DNA from: Paenibacillus glycanilyticus | GTDB taxonomy: Bacteria; Bacillota; Bacilli; Paenibacillales; Paenibacillaceae | Length of the DNA stretch: 64,000 nt | Direction of reading: 5' to 3' | NCBI RefSeq assembly: GCF_030161375.1 | Contig: NZ_BSSQ01000013.1 | Span: forward strand, 62,001 to 126,000 | Part shown: positions 43,548-52,451 of the stretch, piece by piece | Position numbering within the stretch: the first letter of the stretch is position 1 | How the letters are laid out: every line of letters starts with the position of its first letter | Made by a program: the position numbers and the translations under genes | Notes under the pieces: generated by a model | Told to the model about the DNA's origin: nothing | Seen by the model: only the letters and a program-made list of their open reading frames with translations | Databases searched by the model: none

Positions 43548-44765
43548 TTAATGCGATTCCGTCTTATGTTGACCCGGCAGCGTCTTCGCTTGGCATATTC
43601 GATCGGTATGGGCCGAACCCCATACAGCGACCCCGATTAGGATGACGGCCGAGAGAACGGATAATAAGAGCGGAGAGATGAAGCTATAGGTAGGGAATAG
43701 AACAACAAGCGCAATGATTCCAACCAAATAAGGCGCAGAGATAACACCCGCCGCAATCCGCATAAATAACATATTCCCAAGCAGATAGAGAGCGGGTCCT
43801 GCCAGAATAACCAGCGCGGTCTTAAGCTCCATATGGCCGGTTGGATGAGCGAGCACCAATTCGTCCGCTACCGCGGATAAAATAATGCCAGCCACGAGCA
43901 GCAGGTGAGTATAGGTATAGGCGGAACGCGCCACTCTTCCGGGATCTTCGGAATGCGCGATGAAATGATGACCGGTCTTGGCGGTCATATTGAAGTAGAT
44001 CCACCACATCACCACGGAGCTAACGAACGCTGCAGCAAATGAGCTTAACGTAAGCAGATCCCATTCCAGCTCGGCGAATGTTGCTCCCGTCACAAGAATA
44101 GACTCGCCAAGCGCAATAATGATAAACAGCCCACACCGCTCCGCCATATGGGAACCTTCCACATCCCAGACGGTCGTAGGCGTTCTGCCGAGCTTTGGCG
44201 TCCAGAAGCCCATCGACGGAGAGAGATATTCAATAAATAACGCGATGCACCATAAGAGGAGACGGTTGTCTTCATGGGCGATGCCGCCGGCGATCCAGAA
44301 GATGCCGGATAAGCTAAGCCAGCTTAGAATACGAATGAAATTAATGCGAAGCTCGGTGGAGCCTTTTTGCAGCACCCAGACGGTATACGCGGTTCTTCCC
44401 ACTTGGAATAACGTATAGGCGCATGCGAAATAAATGCCCGATTCCTCGAAAGCCTCCGGCAGCGAGGAAGACATAATCAGTCCTATGAGCATCAAGGCTA
44501 TGAGCATAAACCTGACGCGAGACGTCTCCGGGTTAAGCCAATTCATCACCCATGCGGTAAATATCCATACCCACCAGATCGCCATAGTCAGCACGCCGAG
44601 CTGAAGGGCCCCTTCTAACGTAAAGTTTTTCAGAAAAGAATGGGATAACTGGGTAACCGCAAATACAAAGATCAAATCAAAAAACAGCTCAATAAAAGAT
44701 ACCTTGCCGGAATCGATGCTTCCCCTGCTTCGGAACAGCATGGCGTCAGAAGTTAATCTCTTCAT
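43548..44765 (-). CDS. Low-temperature-requirement A (LtrA) family membrane protein
   Basis: I start at ATG 44765 after GGGAGAGAAGG, giving 405 residues; the ORF extends 19 codons upstream without a better site. It is a polytopic protein with about ten hydrophobic helices and the LtrA hallmarks FIELFFDLIFVFAVTQLSH near residue 25 and ERCGLFIIIALGESILVTG near 215. LtrA was first named in Listeria for growth in the cold. Its biochemical role is unknown. Confidence 0.92.
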   Translation of the reverse strand: MKRLTSDAMLFRSRGSIDSGKVSFIELFFDLIFVFAVTQLSHSFLKNFTLEGALQLGVLTMAIWWVWIFTAWVMNWLNPETSRVRFMLIALMLIGLIMSSSLPEAFEESGIYFACAYTLFQVGRTAYTVWVLQKGSTELRINFIRILSWLSLSGIFWIAGGIAHEDNRLLLWCIALFIEYLSPSMGFWTPKLGRTPTTVWDVEGSHMAERCGLFIIIALGESILVTGATFAELEWDLLTLSSFAAAFVSSVVMWWIYFNMTAKTGHHFIAHSEDPGRVARSAYTYTHLLLVAGIILSAVADELVLAHPTGHMELKTALVILAGPALYLLGNMLFMRIAAGVISAPYLVGIIALVVLFPTYSFISPLLLSVLSAVILIGVAVWGSAHTDRICQAKTLPGQHKTESH

Positions 44766-44947
44766 TCCTTCTCTCCCTTGTCCTCTATTTACCAATGGTT
44801 TTGTTGATTGTAACATGGGCAATTACGGGGGAACATCCCTCAAGGAGGATTTTCTGAGAGCGATAGTTTTTGAATATATAAAAAATGGGTAATTTTCTTA
44901 AAGGTAGTCAACACTATCGCATGGACAGGACAGGAGGAGATGTAGCA

Positions 44948-45361
44948 ATGAAGGAACTGTATACAACTAGCGTTAAGGCCGTTGGCGGCCGGGACGGCAG
45001 ACTGGAATCCAACGACGGCATGTTGTCTCTGAACGTGCTTCATCCGAAGGAACTGGGCGGGCCGGGAGGAGCAACCAATCCGGAGCAGCTATTCGCCGGC
45101 GGTTACGCGGCATGTTTCGAGAGTGCTCTGAACGTTGTATGCCGAACAAAAGGCATCAAGCCCGACAGCACGTCAGTGACGGCGCATGTTACGCTTGGCA
45201 AGGACAAATCGAATCATTTCAAGCTGGCCGTTAAGCTCGATATTGCGCTGACGGGCGTGGATCAAGCCGAGGCGCAGGAGCTTGCCAAAGCCGCGCACGA
45301 GGTATGCCCGTATTCGAGAGCAACCCGCGGAAATATCGACGTTCAATTAAACGTCGTTTAG
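44948..45361 (+). CDS. ohr: Organic hydroperoxide resistance protein Ohr
   Basis: Start at ATG 44948 after GGAGGAG gives 137 residues, the standard Ohr length. Peroxidatic Cys56 (GGYAACFESAL) and resolving Cys120 (EVCPYSRATRGN) are present, with conserved Arg18 and Glu46. Ohr reduces organic and fatty-acid hydroperoxides with lipoylated proteins as electron donor. No OhrR-type MarR regulator is adjacent. Confidence 0.95.
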   Translation: MKELYTTSVKAVGGRDGRLESNDGMLSLNVLHPKELGGPGGATNPEQLFAGGYAACFESALNVVCRTKGIKPDSTSVTAHVTLGKDKSNHFKLAVKLDIALTGVDQAEAQELAKAAHEVCPYSRATRGNIDVQLNVV

Positions 45362-45372
45362 AGAATAACGAG

Positions 45373-45436
45373 TAGGGGTTGTCCCGTGCCGCCATGAAAG
45401 CGGCGCCTCGGATAACCCCTGTTTTATTTTTTGTGG
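45373..45436 (+). terminator. Terminator of the ohr gene
   Basis: AGGGGTTGTCC pairs with GGATAACCCCT across an inner GCCGC..GCGGC stem, followed by GTTTTATTTTTT. Confidence 0.8.
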
Positions 45437-45458
45437 GTCACCTTGCATTCCGCTATAA

Positions 45459-45761
45459 TCATTTAATCATTTTTCTGATTTGCATTAGTTCCTGTATATA
45501 AAAATCAACCTGCTGCTGGATAGATTCGGTTTGTCTCAGTTGGTCAACTTCGATCCGCGATTCGGAGAATGTCTCCTCCTCCAATGACCGGAGGGCGATG
45601 CCGGCACCGATTGCGGCAATGCCGTCGCCTAAGGTTGCAATAATGGCGCCAATATAGCCAAGGCGGGCGGCGATTAGCTCCATGGTCTCGCTATTGCTGC
45701 CGCTTTTATTACTGCCGCTTTTATTATTGTTTTTGTTGTTATTGTTGCTATTGTTGCTCAT
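45459..45761 (-). CDS. Small protein with Asn/Ser-rich head and hydrophobic core
   Basis: The 100-residue product has a low-complexity head of Asn, Ser, Lys and Gly (residues 2-24), a Gly/Ala/Ile-rich hydrophobic segment (about 33-57, YIGAIIATLGDGIAAIGAGI) and a charged, helical, probably coiled-coil tail (QLRQTESIQQQVDFYIQEL). I do not recognise it. Similar small proteins with DUF-type names occur in Paenibacillus. It may be membrane-associated. Confidence 0.65.
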   Translation of the reverse strand: MSNNSNNNNKNNNKSGSNKSGSNSETMELIAARLGYIGAIIATLGDGIAAIGAGIALRSLEEETFSESRIEVDQLRQTESIQQQVDFYIQELMQIRKMIK

Positions 45762-45856
45762 GTAAGATATTCGCCTCGCCTCGTGTTTCGTCTTTTCCCT
45801 GATAACAGCCTATGCAGGAGAAGCGGGGGAGGTATGGGCGTCTTTAACGGCCATAG

Positions 45857-45900
45857 AAAAGCGGCCATCCGACAAAACTGTCGAATGGCCGCTCCTTCTT
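45857..45900. terminator. Terminator hairpin downstream of the ArsR/SRPBCC pair
   Basis: GCGGCCATCCGACA pairs with TGTCGAATGGCCGC with one mismatch. On the minus strand it is followed by TTTTC; on the plus strand by CCTTCTTTT. Confidence 0.7.
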
Positions 45901-46419
45901 TTATTTCGCTGCGTTCAAAGCTTCTTCCAGACGATCCCAAGTTTGCGTAATGCCTTCGAGCATGCCCATATCCATAACTGTCTTGAGCGCGTCGCCCGAA
46001 GAGTAGACCGCGCGGTTAACCAGCTTTGTTGTGCCGTCGCCCATATCTACAAATTCCAGGACAATGTCGGTCGCGGGCAATTCTTCATTAATATTGCCTT
46101 CCGCGTCGGAGAAGTAGTCCGTGTAGCTGAAGCTGCTTGGCTCGTCAATCTCCTTGTATACGCCTTTGCCCCATGATTCCATGCCGTAAAATTCGCCTTG
46201 GCTCTCATCCATGCACTTCATGCAATAATGCCACACGCCGCCCGGACGGAAGTCGATCTTGCATACGGGTAATTCCCAGCCTTTAGGGCCCCACCAGTTT
46301 TTCAAATGCTCAGGCTCCTTAAACATCTTGAACACGAGTTCGCGAGGTGCCGCGAATACACGCTCGAGCACCAGCACGTTTTCATTCTCAACTCTTGATA
46401 CCATAGTGTTGTTAGTCAT
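45901..46419 (-). CDS. SRPBCC / AHSA1 family protein
   Basis: The 172-residue protein has the AHSA1 pattern: LERVFAAPRELVFKMFKEPE, LKNWWGPKGWELPVCKIDFRPG and a C-terminal helix GMLEGITQTWDRLEEAL. It lies 12 bases downstream of an ArsR-type repressor gene on the same strand, a pairing seen in many bacteria in which the repressor controls the helix-grip protein. The ligand is unknown. Confidence 0.9.
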   Translation of the reverse strand: MTNNTMVSRVENENVLVLERVFAAPRELVFKMFKEPEHLKNWWGPKGWELPVCKIDFRPGGVWHYCMKCMDESQGEFYGMESWGKGVYKEIDEPSSFSYTDYFSDAEGNINEELPATDIVLEFVDMGDGTTKLVNRAVYSSGDALKTVMDMGMLEGITQTWDRLEEALNAAK

Positions 46420-46431
46420 TACAATTCCTCC

Positions 46432-46797
46432 TTAAGATTGTGAATTATGATCAGGCAATTGTTCTTTGCTTTGCAGCTCCCGCAAGTAGTTATCCAAATT
46501 GTCGTAACGCTCTTCCATAATGCGGCGGAAGGAGTTGACCCACGAGTCCAGGGAGTGGAAAGGTTCAGGGCGAAGCTTGTAAAACCGACGGTTGGCTTCG
46601 GCTTTTACTTCCACAATCCCGCTGTCGCTAAGTACCTTCAGATGTTTGGATGCTTGGGGCTGTCTGATTCCCAGCTTGTCGGCTATTTCTCCGACTGTCA
46701 GGGGGCCGTCGCGCAGCAGCTCTACAATATGCTTTCGATTCGGTTCAGCTAACGCGCTTAACGTTGTCATATCAACGCCCGGAATAAGTCCTGACAT
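46432..46797 (-). CDS. ArsR family transcriptional regulator
   Basis: Start at ATG 46797, six bases after GAGGTG, gives 121 residues. The winged helix is complete (LSALAEPNRKHIVELLRDG, LTVGEIADKLGIRQPQASKHL, GIVEVKAEANRRFYKL). No metal-binding ELCVCDL motif or cysteine pair is present, so it does not look like a metal sensor. It forms an operon with the SRPBCC gene and probably represses it. Confidence 0.93.
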   Translation of the reverse strand: MSGLIPGVDMTTLSALAEPNRKHIVELLRDGPLTVGEIADKLGIRQPQASKHLKVLSDSGIVEVKAEANRRFYKLRPEPFHSLDSWVNSFRRIMEERYDNLDNYLRELQSKEQLPDHNSQS

Positions 46798-47005
46798 GCC
46801 GTTCACCTCTTTATGCGTCAGTCTCTCCTGTTGTTGAATCTAATATACACCAAAGGGAATATTCCTGTAAAGGAATGTTTGTGGGAAAATCAACGCTTCT
46901 CTTAAATACCCTTATTCCGGCGAAATAAACAAGCTGGGAGATAACAGGAAAAGGAAGGCCGGTTGAGGGTATACTAAGGTAGAGGATGGATGGAGGGAAC
47001 CCGGG

Positions 47006-47707
47006 ATGAGATCGGTCAAGGAGCAGAACAAGGTATTGCTACGATCATTTGTGTTTACCGTACTCATCGTTATCGTGTTTGGCTGGATTGGCCAGCTTGT
47101 CAGCGGGCAGCGGATCGCCGCATTCGATCATCGAATTACGAATATGGTAAGAAGCAGCCAATCCGATGCGATGACCATATTAATGAAAGGGTTCACGGAC
47201 CTGGGGGCTGGATTTTGGGTTATTATTACGATTGTTCTTTTTGCGGGGGGACTGGGTCTAATCGGTTACCGGAGAGAACTTATTTTTTATCTCGGCGTAA
47301 TTGGGGGCTCTGCGTTATTGAATCTGCTCTTGAAAGTCATCTTTCAACGGGCAAGGCCGGATATTAACCGGATCGTAGAGGCTACCGGCTTCAGCTTTCC
47401 AAGCGGACATTCCATGTCGGCCTTTACGTTATATGGCATTACGATCTATTTTCTATGGAAGCATTTGAAGATTGGATGGATGCGCGTAACGGTGATTGCG
47501 ATCGGAATCGTGATCATTGCGATGATTGGCATCAGCCGGATTTATCTTGGCGTTCATTATCCAAGCGATGTGCTTGGCGGGTATTTGGTAAGCGCGGCGT
47601 GGCTGACGATGAGTATTGGGTTATATGAACGATTCCTGAAAGAACGGTGGCTTTCTCGGAAGTTCCGGGTTCAAAGGGAGGAAAAAGGAGGACCGTCCCA
47701 CATCTAG
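47006..47707 (+). CDS. PAP2 family lipid phosphatase
   Basis: The 233-residue membrane protein has six predicted helices and all three phosphatase motifs: K-x6-RP in KVIFQRARP (110-118), PSGH (132-135) and SRIYLGVHYPSD (177-188) with nucleophile His184 and Asp188. Such enzymes dephosphorylate undecaprenyl pyrophosphate or phosphatidyl-glycerophosphate-type lipids at the outer membrane face. GGAGGGAACC precedes the ATG. A TATACT box lies about 40 bases upstream. Confidence 0.94.
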   Translation: MRSVKEQNKVLLRSFVFTVLIVIVFGWIGQLVSGQRIAAFDHRITNMVRSSQSDAMTILMKGFTDLGAGFWVIITIVLFAGGLGLIGYRRELIFYLGVIGGSALLNLLLKVIFQRARPDINRIVEATGFSFPSGHSMSAFTLYGITIYFLWKHLKIGWMRVTVIAIGIVIIAMIGISRIYLGVHYPSDVLGGYLVSAAWLTMSIGLYERFLKERWLSRKFRVQREEKGGPSHI

Positions 47708-47722
47708 GACGGTCCTTATCCA
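47690..47722 (+). terminator. Terminator overlapping the end of the PAP2 gene
   Basis: GGACCGTCC pairs with GGACGGTCC around the stop codon, followed by TTATCCATTT. Confidence 0.7.
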
Positions 47723-47756
47723 TTTCTATAAGCCGCTTCGCTGTCCGTGAAGGTAA

Positions 47757-47945
47757 TCATTTTTTCCTCCAGATGAGCGGCTTCATCATTTGCAGCAGCG
47801 GGGTGAGCATGCTTTTGCGGCGCGCCTTTTTAAGCTCATGATCATATTTCACGAATCGACCGGAGCGGATGGCCCGCTCAAGCTCGGCCTGGCGCATCTG
47901 GTGCAGCTGCTCCGTCGTATGGAAATCGTTGAAATTGTACGGCAT
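47757..47945 (-). CDS. Small basic protein of unknown function
   Basis: ATG 47945 follows AAAGGAGATG and gives 62 residues: an N-terminal segment MPYNFNDFHTTEQLHQMRQ, a helix AELERAIRSGRFVKYDHELKK and a very basic C-terminus (RRKSMLTPLLQMMKPLIWRK). I know no function. It is divergent from the SgrR-like regulator gene. Confidence 0.65.
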   Translation of the reverse strand: MPYNFNDFHTTEQLHQMRQAELERAIRSGRFVKYDHELKKARRKSMLTPLLQMMKPLIWRKK

Positions 47946-48075
47946 ATGAACATCTCCTTTAAATCTGAGGTAGTTGCACCTCGTTGTTACTTTCATTATG
48001 AAGATGAAACAAAAAGGTAAAAAGTGTAGAATAAATGCAATAGATTTCCCCTTTTATGGTGAGGTGAGGAGACAG

Positions 48076-49857
48076 ATGCTGGCCCTGGAACGTTATTTGG
48101 CGCTATATGAACGGTTTGGTCGCGAGCTTGCGGCAGGCGTTGCAGCTGAGGCGTCATTGGAACAAGTAGCTGAGGCGTTATATTGCACGGAACGTAATGC
48201 CAAGCTTGTTCTTCGCAAGCTGGAAGAAGAAGGGTTGATAGAGTGGCAAGCAGGAAGAGGCAGGGGCAACCGTTCGCATATCACCTTTCGGGAAGACCGG
48301 GAACAGCTGCTACTGAATTTATCCCGGCAATATGCGGAGGAGAGCGACTACAACGCTGCTTTTCAACTTTTACAAACGTACGGGGAAGGAACGGCAGCAA
48401 GCGATAAATTTATGGAATGGATGAGCGGAAGCTTTGGTTTCCGCAAGCAAGCCGGGCGGGAAGAAGATGTGCTCAGGCTGCCTCTATTCCGGCCGATTCT
48501 AACGCTGGATCCGGCGGATTACGTGTATTGTTTGTGCTCGCATATGATCCAGCAAGTATTCGACCGTCTCGTCTTGTATGATGAACAAACTGGTCAGATC
48601 ATGCCTGGACTCGCGCATTATTGGGAGCATAACAAGGATGCGACCGAATGGAGCTTCCATCTGCGCAAAGGGGTTTTGTTCCATGGCGGACATGAGTTGT
48701 CATCGGAAGACGTCGTATTTACCGTGGAGCGTCTGAAGTACGGCGGCAAACGCAACAGCTGGATTATGCGTTCTCTGCTTAAGGTGGAAGCTGTATCCGA
48801 GCGGGTTGTGCGGTTCCAGCTAAGCCAGCCCAATTGGTTGTTCTTGAAGTTTGCGGCTTCAAATGTGATGTCCATTCTGCCTGCCGGTCTACGCGGGCAC
48901 AACGAAGAGCGGTTCTGGAAGCGTCCAGCCGGAACCGGACCGTTCCAGGTTGACGAATGGACGGGAGGAAGATTGCTGCTATCGGCTAATCCGCTGCATT
49001 ATCAGGGGCGGGCACATTTGGACCAGGTGGAGATCGTTCAAGTGCCTCAGATTGAGCATTACAACAACAGAATGATCAGCTGGCAGCAGCTCATTTGCGA
49101 TTCGGCGTTAAGGGATATCAAGGCAGAGAACGGATGGGTTCAAATCGAGTCGAAAAGCCGATGCACCAGCCTGCTCAGTTGGAATATGCACAAGGAAGGT
49201 CCTCAACAATCCGAGAGGTTCCGCAGCATGGTGAATCGGCTTATTGACCGCAACGCCATGATTCGGGAATTGTCCGGTTATAGGGACTTTCCGGCAGAAG
49301 GTTTTTTCCATGATGTAAAATCGTCGGCAGCGTCTATATCCTATTGTGTACCCGAAGAAGCGTTGCAGCTGCTGCAGGAAGAAGGCTATGACGGTTCGCC
49401 GCTTACCGTGTGCGCAACGACCAGCCATAGCGATGACGTGCAATGGATCGCGGAGCGGTTAAGACGCGCGGGAATCCCCGTACACGTGCGGATTGAAGGG
49501 CCGGATACGATTCACAGTGTATTAGGCGAAGTGGATATGTTGTTCCATGCGCTTGTTTTTCCGGAAGAAGAAGTTAGTCTGATAGAAGGCTGCGAGCAGG
49601 AAGGAAGCTTCTTGAAGGAGCTGATGACGCAGGAATTATCGGGCTGGGCGATGGCCAGCTTCGATCAAGCGATGGCTTGTCCGGACCCGGCAGACAGGAA
49701 GCGGATTTATAGGGAGATCGAGGAGCGGCTCACCGGAGAGCTGCAGGTGCATTTTGTCTTGTACATGAAGTTTTATACCGATTATCATCCCTCATTAAAA
49801 GGCGTTCGTATCAATTCGCTCGGCTGGATTGATTTCAAAGATATTTTTCGTGCCTAA
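48076..49857 (+). CDS. SgrR-like transcriptional regulator with solute-binding domain
   Basis: Start at ATG 48076 after GAGGTGAGGAG gives 593 residues; the open frame extends further upstream without a ribosome site. An N-terminal winged helix of SgrR_N type (EQVAEALYCTERNAKLVLRK, LEEEGLIEWQAGRGRGNRSH) is fused to a family-5 solute-binding domain (about 160-590; VFDRLVLYDEQTGQIMPGLA, WSFHLRKGVLFHGGHELSSED). No signal peptide is present, so the binding domain works as a cytoplasmic ligand sensor. The target gene is not evident from the neighbours. Confidence 0.92.
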   Translation: MLALERYLALYERFGRELAAGVAAEASLEQVAEALYCTERNAKLVLRKLEEEGLIEWQAGRGRGNRSHITFREDREQLLLNLSRQYAEESDYNAAFQLLQTYGEGTAASDKFMEWMSGSFGFRKQAGREEDVLRLPLFRPILTLDPADYVYCLCSHMIQQVFDRLVLYDEQTGQIMPGLAHYWEHNKDATEWSFHLRKGVLFHGGHELSSEDVVFTVERLKYGGKRNSWIMRSLLKVEAVSERVVRFQLSQPNWLFLKFAASNVMSILPAGLRGHNEERFWKRPAGTGPFQVDEWTGGRLLLSANPLHYQGRAHLDQVEIVQVPQIEHYNNRMISWQQLICDSALRDIKAENGWVQIESKSRCTSLLSWNMHKEGPQQSERFRSMVNRLIDRNAMIRELSGYRDFPAEGFFHDVKSSAASISYCVPEEALQLLQEEGYDGSPLTVCATTSHSDDVQWIAERLRRAGIPVHVRIEGPDTIHSVLGEVDMLFHALVFPEEEVSLIEGCEQEGSFLKELMTQELSGWAMASFDQAMACPDPADRKRIYREIEERLTGELQVHFVLYMKFYTDYHPSLKGVRINSLGWIDFKDIFRA

Positions 49858-49881
49858 TCGTTAGCCTCATAAATGAAGGTC

Positions 49882-49908
49882 GCCTGCTTATCGAAGCAGG
49901 CTTTTTTT
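49882..49908 (+). terminator. Terminator of the SgrR-like gene
   Basis: GCCTGCTT pairs with AAGCAGGC around ATCG, followed by TTTTTTT. Confidence 0.92.
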
Positions 49909-50145
49909 GTTGCTCGATTGGCTTAAATAGGAATGAAATTCATCGATTCTATCTATATAACCGAAGATAACATGATCCCTTTCACATAATAACGATAACT
50001 TCCGCAAACATTCGCGTAATCATTCGCCATTACCATAGAGCTTGTACCACATTTTACCTATTAGGCTTATGCTTTCGAAGCATGAATTCCCACAAGCGGT
50101 GAATGCTTCACCTGGCATGACAATTCATTAGAGGAGAGTGAATTA

Positions 50146-51804
50146 ATGTTCACGAAACAACCTTCACCGATGCAGCGCATGGTGAAATCCGCTCTGGTAG
50201 GAACGGTAGCGGCAGCTTTGCTTGCCACGCCATTCCTGAACTCGCAACCGGTATTTGCAGCTGTAGGCACGCCTAACTATGAAGTTAAGTTAAACCTGGA
50301 TCCGGCGCTTGTCCTGGATTCAAGCCATAACCTGGTCAGCGCGGTACGCAGCGAATTCGACACGGGCAGCTCCTACAAATCATACAAAGTGCAATACATG
50401 GATACGGCGACGCAAAGCATGCAGGGCAAAGGCTGGAGCGAACGGATCCGCAAACGGGATGATCAAAGCAACCACGAGATTCAATACAAGAAGCGTTATG
50501 ACGTTGCCAATGGCGATATTAATGCCGCGTTGACGCAAGCCGCAAGCGAGGGATTGGATTCGTCCTCCGGGTTCGACTTCCAAGTCGATTGGGGTTACTC
50601 CAAGCAAACGCTGAGCATCGATTACGAGAAGGACGTTACGATCTCCGGCTCCAGCGGCAGCGGACTCAAGATGCCTGACGAAGCAACTTCCCGTACGGTA
50701 TCGGTATCTAGCGAGCCAAGCAAATTTGCGAACTGGACAAGCACGGGCTGGGGAACAACGCAGCTGAACAACGCCGTGGTGTACGGTCCGGTTGATTTCA
50801 AGCGGTATGAAGGTACGTTTGACGATCTGGATCTGGACATTGAAGTGTGGACTGTCATTAATGCAGCAAAGACAGGCAATGAATATTGGGTTGAAGCATC
50901 TTTCAAGACCGATAGCTACAGCGAAGCAAACTCGACACGCACAGCGCTTATTAACGAGCTTAATAGTAAAGGCTGGCTGATCCCGCAGGACCTGCTCCGC
51001 ACAAGCCAAATCATTGAACGTTATGCGCCGGCTCCGGCAGTACCGGACACAACGGCTCCAACAGCTCCAACCAATGTGGCGGCAACGGCGGCTTCCGCTA
51101 GCCAGATCAATCTGAACTGGACGGCTTCCACGGATAATGTTGGCGTTACGGGCTATAACGTCTATCGGGGTGGCGTGTTGGCAGGATCGGCTGCAGGCAC
51201 TTCCTACAGCGATACGGGTCTGACAGCTTCCACAAGTTACTCGTACACGGTAAAAGCGAAGGATGCAGCGGGCAATGAATCGGCGGCAAGCAGCACGGTC
51301 AACGCGACAACATTAGCTGCAGGCACAGGCGGTTCGACTGGCGGAACTTATAACGTGGACGGCAGCACGGGCGCTTATATTGAAGCCGAGAACTATTCCG
51401 CGAAAAACGGTACTTTCTCAAGCGCAGCTTGCTCCGCATGCTCGAACGGTTACGACATGGAGACGGCTAACGGCTCCGGAGACAGCAACACGAACTATAT
51501 CGCTTATACAATCAATGTTACAAATGGCGGTTCCTTCTATGTTCATCTGTTGAGCAACGGCGTTGACAGCAGCTCGGACAGCTTCACGGTAGCGGTTGAC
51601 AGTGCCTCCGGCTCGCAAGTGACGACGACTTCGAACAATACATGGGCTTGGAAGAAATCCAGCTCCATGTCGATCGCCAGTGGCACGCACACGCTGTACA
51701 TCAAAGTAAGAGAAGACGGCGCGAAGGTAGATAAAATCTACCTGTCGAAATCGAGCACTTCGCCAACCGGACTTGGCGGAACGGCTGCCGTGCCGGTGAA
51801 GTAG
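50146..51804 (+). CDS. Secreted protein: CYTH-like domain, FN3 domain and C-terminal carbohydrate-binding module
   Basis: The 552-residue product has a signal peptide (cut near VFAAV, residue 40). Residues about 43-295 begin with YEVKLNLDP and contain KVQYMDTATQSM, WSERIRKRDD and IQYKKRYDV. These recall the EXEXK strand, disrupted-strand and Arg/Lys-rich strands of CYTH / triphosphate tunnel proteins. This is a by-eye resemblance only. An FN3 domain follows (about 305-390, APTNVAATAASASQINLNW). A CBM6/35-like module (about 405-540, GAYIEAENYSAKNGTF; SGTHTLYIKVREDGAKVDKI) ends the protein. GAGGAGAGTG precedes the ATG. The gene stands alone, and 49909-50145 shows nothing further. Confidence 0.8.
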   Translation: MFTKQPSPMQRMVKSALVGTVAAALLATPFLNSQPVFAAVGTPNYEVKLNLDPALVLDSSHNLVSAVRSEFDTGSSYKSYKVQYMDTATQSMQGKGWSERIRKRDDQSNHEIQYKKRYDVANGDINAALTQAASEGLDSSSGFDFQVDWGYSKQTLSIDYEKDVTISGSSGSGLKMPDEATSRTVSVSSEPSKFANWTSTGWGTTQLNNAVVYGPVDFKRYEGTFDDLDLDIEVWTVINAAKTGNEYWVEASFKTDSYSEANSTRTALINELNSKGWLIPQDLLRTSQIIERYAPAPAVPDTTAPTAPTNVAATAASASQINLNWTASTDNVGVTGYNVYRGGVLAGSAAGTSYSDTGLTASTSYSYTVKAKDAAGNESAASSTVNATTLAAGTGGSTGGTYNVDGSTGAYIEAENYSAKNGTFSSAACSACSNGYDMETANGSGDSNTNYIAYTINVTNGGSFYVHLLSNGVDSSSDSFTVAVDSASGSQVTTTSNNTWAWKKSSSMSIASGTHTLYIKVREDGAKVDKIYLSKSSTSPTGLGGTAAVPVK

Positions 51805-51850
51805 TATAGAATAGGACCTTAAGCATTTTTCTCTCAAAAAATGGTTTCCA

Positions 51851-51908
51851 CCTCAATTCCTTGGTATAGTCAATCTATGACTTTTGCCAAAGAATTGAGG
51901 TTTTTATT
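51851..51908 (+). promoter_or_regulatory. Hairpin that encloses the ribosome site of the YbaK gene
   Basis: CCTCAATTCCTTGG (51851-51864) is complementary to CCAAAGAATTGAGG (51887-51900) with one unpaired position. TTTTTATT follows and then the ATG at 51909. The only ribosome-site-like GAGG (51897-51900) is inside the 3' arm. It can act as terminator of the upstream gene and also hide the ribosome site of the downstream gene. Confidence 0.6.
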
Positions 51909-52382
51909 ATGTCTAGCAAAACAAACGCTTGCCGGAAGCTGGATTCCTTGCAGATCAAATACAGCTTGCACGAATACGAGTGGGAGGAGGAGCATCTCGA
52001 TTTCGATACCGTTGCGGGCAAGGTAGGATTGCCGTCTAATCAGCTCTATAAGACTCTAGTTCTTAGGGGAGATAAGACGGGAGTTATCGCGGCTTGCATT
52101 CCAGGGGATAAGGAGCTAAATCTGAAGAGCCTGGCACAAGCGAGCGGCAACAAAAAAGTCGAGATGGTCGCAGTGAAGGAAATACAAGGACTCACGGGGT
52201 ATATCCGGGGCGGCGTATCTCCGCTTGGAATGAAGAAGAATTATCCATTTTATTTGCACGAGACGGTGATGGGCATGGAGCTTGTCAGCATTAGTGCCGG
52301 CAAGCGCGGGCTGCAGATTTTTGTGAGCGGGCCCGATCTGGCTGCCGCAACGGAAGGCAATCTAGTTGATATCGTCCATTAA
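51909..52382 (+). CDS. ybaK: YbaK-type Cys-tRNA(Pro)/aminoacyl-tRNA deacylase
   Basis: The 157-residue protein matches the YbaK/EbsC family in length and motifs: DTVAGKVGLPSNQLYKTLVLRGD with the conserved Lys near 51, SLAQASGNKKVEM, and GYIRGGVSPLGMKKNYPFY near 105. These enzymes clear Cys mischarged on tRNA-Pro. It starts right after a hairpin with a T tract that includes its ribosome site, which may restrict its expression. Confidence 0.93.
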   Translation: MSSKTNACRKLDSLQIKYSLHEYEWEEEHLDFDTVAGKVGLPSNQLYKTLVLRGDKTGVIAACIPGDKELNLKSLAQASGNKKVEMVAVKEIQGLTGYIRGGVSPLGMKKNYPFYLHETVMGMELVSISAGKRGLQIFVSGPDLAAATEGNLVDIVH

Positions 52383-52451
52383 TACGGGTTGAACGGGCTC
52401 TATTCCGGCAAGTCTAGGACTATAGATTAGTCGGTTAGAGGAGGGTAATGT

